5,929 nucleotides of DNA from an uncultured Bacilli bacterium (lineage in GTDB: Bacteria; Bacillota_I; Bacilli_A; RF39; UBA660): the NCBI GenBank assembly GCA_947591175.1, contig CANQDB010000083.1, positions 1-5,929 of the forward strand, given 5' to 3'. Positions 5,336-5,929 of the stretch are shown in pieces. Both the position numbers and the translations under genes were made by a program. The notes below the pieces were generated by a model. The model was not told the DNA's origin. It searched no databases and saw nothing but the letters and a program-made list of their open reading frames with translations. How positions within the stretch are numbered: position 1 is the stretch's first letter; each line of letters opens with the position of its first letter.

Positions 5336-5839
5336 ATGAAAAAGAAATTTTTAATTATATTGGTTTTAGTCTTTGGTCTCTTTTTAACCGGCTGTGGAGA
5401 GCAAAATACTTTGAAAGAGGAAACAACTAATCAAGAAGAAACCCAAGACGAAGTTGAAAAAATGAGTTGTGTCATGCAACGAACTGTAAGTGAAGGATTA
5501 AGTATCGAATCAACATACAATGTAGAGCATGACGGAAAATATGTAAATCTAGTCGAAACAGTTGAAAAAATAACATCTTCAGATAAAGAAATTTTAGAGA
5601 CTTATAAAGCCCAAGTTGAGCAGATATACGAACCATTTAAAAATTTAAAATACTATGATTACGATGTTAATATCAGTGGAGACACCTTGACTAGTATAGT
5701 AAGAATTAACTACGCTAAAATTGATACCGATAAAATGCTTGAGATTGATTCATCACTAGAGCAGCTCATTAAAAATGGTCGAATTGCTGTTCAAGATATC
5801 AAAGAATTATATGAACAAATAGGTGCCGTTTGTCATTAG
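5336..5839 (+). CDS. Array lipoprotein 5: two-cysteine lipoprotein, possibly YehR/DUF1307-like
   Basis: A 167-residue lipoprotein with lipobox FLTGC (Cys20). A Glu/Thr/Gln-rich tether (about 21-42) leads to the folded part. Mature cysteines are only Cys45 and Cys166; the inner pair seen in proteins 1-4 is absent, while the first and penultimate ones remain. The body has alternating strands (about 58-80), a helix with YKAQVEQIYEPF (90-101), then strands around 107-126 and INYAKID, a pattern that resembles YehR/DUF1307-type lipoproteins from memory; this was not tested. The ATG start follows AGAGGAAG at 5321-5328. It is the last gene of the array, closed by the terminator at 5838-5860. Function unknown. 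Confidence 0.82.
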   Translation: MKKKFLIILVLVFGLFLTGCGEQNTLKEETTNQEETQDEVEKMSCVMQRTVSEGLSIESTYNVEHDGKYVNLVETVEKITSSDKEILETYKAQVEQIYEPFKNLKYYDYDVNISGDTLTSIVRINYAKIDTDKMLEIDSSLEQLIKNGRIAVQDIKELYEQIGAVCH

Positions 5840-5860
5840 TGCTTTCGAGCACTTTTTTCT
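5838..5860 (+). terminator. Intrinsic terminator at the end of the lipoprotein array
   Basis: A perfect six-base-pair stem AGTGCT/AGCACT closed by a TTCG tetraloop is followed by TTTTTCT. The first arm starts inside the TAG stop codon of gene 5. This is the strongest hairpin of the array, and it stands directly before the putative group II intron. Confidence 0.88.
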
Positions 5861-5861
5861 T

Positions 5862-5929
5862 GTGTGCCGTACATGGCATATATCTAGTTGGTGAAAGTCC
5901 AATACACGCGTAGGTATCGACGAAGTGTT
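5862..5929 (+). mobile_element. 5' end of a probable group II intron (truncated by window end)
   Basis: The segment starts with GTGTG, matching the GUGYG 5' consensus of group II introns. GTGTG (5862-5866) can pair with TACAC (5903-5907). Inside that stem lie a possible small hairpin around 5866-5877 and a clear one, TTGG/CCAA (5888-5891 with 5899-5902), closed by a loop containing GAAAG. The phrase GGTGAAAGTCC is familiar from the start of domain I in bacterial introns. Insertion right behind a terminator hairpin and T-run is the target habit of class C introns. The reverse transcriptase gene and domains V and VI would lie beyond the window. A structured RNA of another kind remains possible. 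Confidence 0.65.

Overview
The window looks like a low-GC Bacillota chromosome, perhaps an uncultured gut-type Bacilli or Erysipelotrichia-like lineage. That placement is inferred from AT-rich codon use, strong AGGTG-type ribosome binding sites, an ftsE-ftsX-hydrolase operon and many short Gram-positive-style lipoproteins. TGA is used as a stop (end of ftsX), so this is not a Mycoplasma-type code.

Left part (1-2879): a tightly overlapping operon of ftsE, ftsX and a secreted coiled-coil M23 peptidase. FtsEX is an ATP-driven membrane complex that controls a peptidoglycan hydrolase outside the cell. The third gene is the obvious client: it has a signal peptide, a CwlO/PcsB-like coiled-coil region and an M23 domain with all expected metal and catalytic residues. 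The operon ends in an intrinsic terminator. Positions 3-89 may hold the tail of an upstream gene that runs into ftsE.

Middle (2882-3390): a single minus-strand gene for a small helical lipoprotein, with its own sigma-A-like promoter and a terminator back to back with that of the hydrolase operon.

Right part (3406-5860): five consecutive plus-strand genes for small, acidic lipoproteins of one apparent family. The first two are a recent tandem duplication with a unit of about 485 bp. A compact terminator-plus-promoter cassette separates genes 1/2 and 2/3. Genes 3, 4 and 5 follow each other without a visible terminator and end at a strong one. Proteins 1-4 share four cysteines beyond the lipidated one; protein 5 keeps only the outer two. 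In all five the last cysteine is the penultimate residue. This array is the most novel-looking part of the window and its function is unknown.

Right edge (5862-5929): sequence beginning GTGTG directly after the last terminator looks like the 5' end of a group II intron, cut off by the window end. Insertion just behind a terminator hairpin is the habit of class C group II introns.
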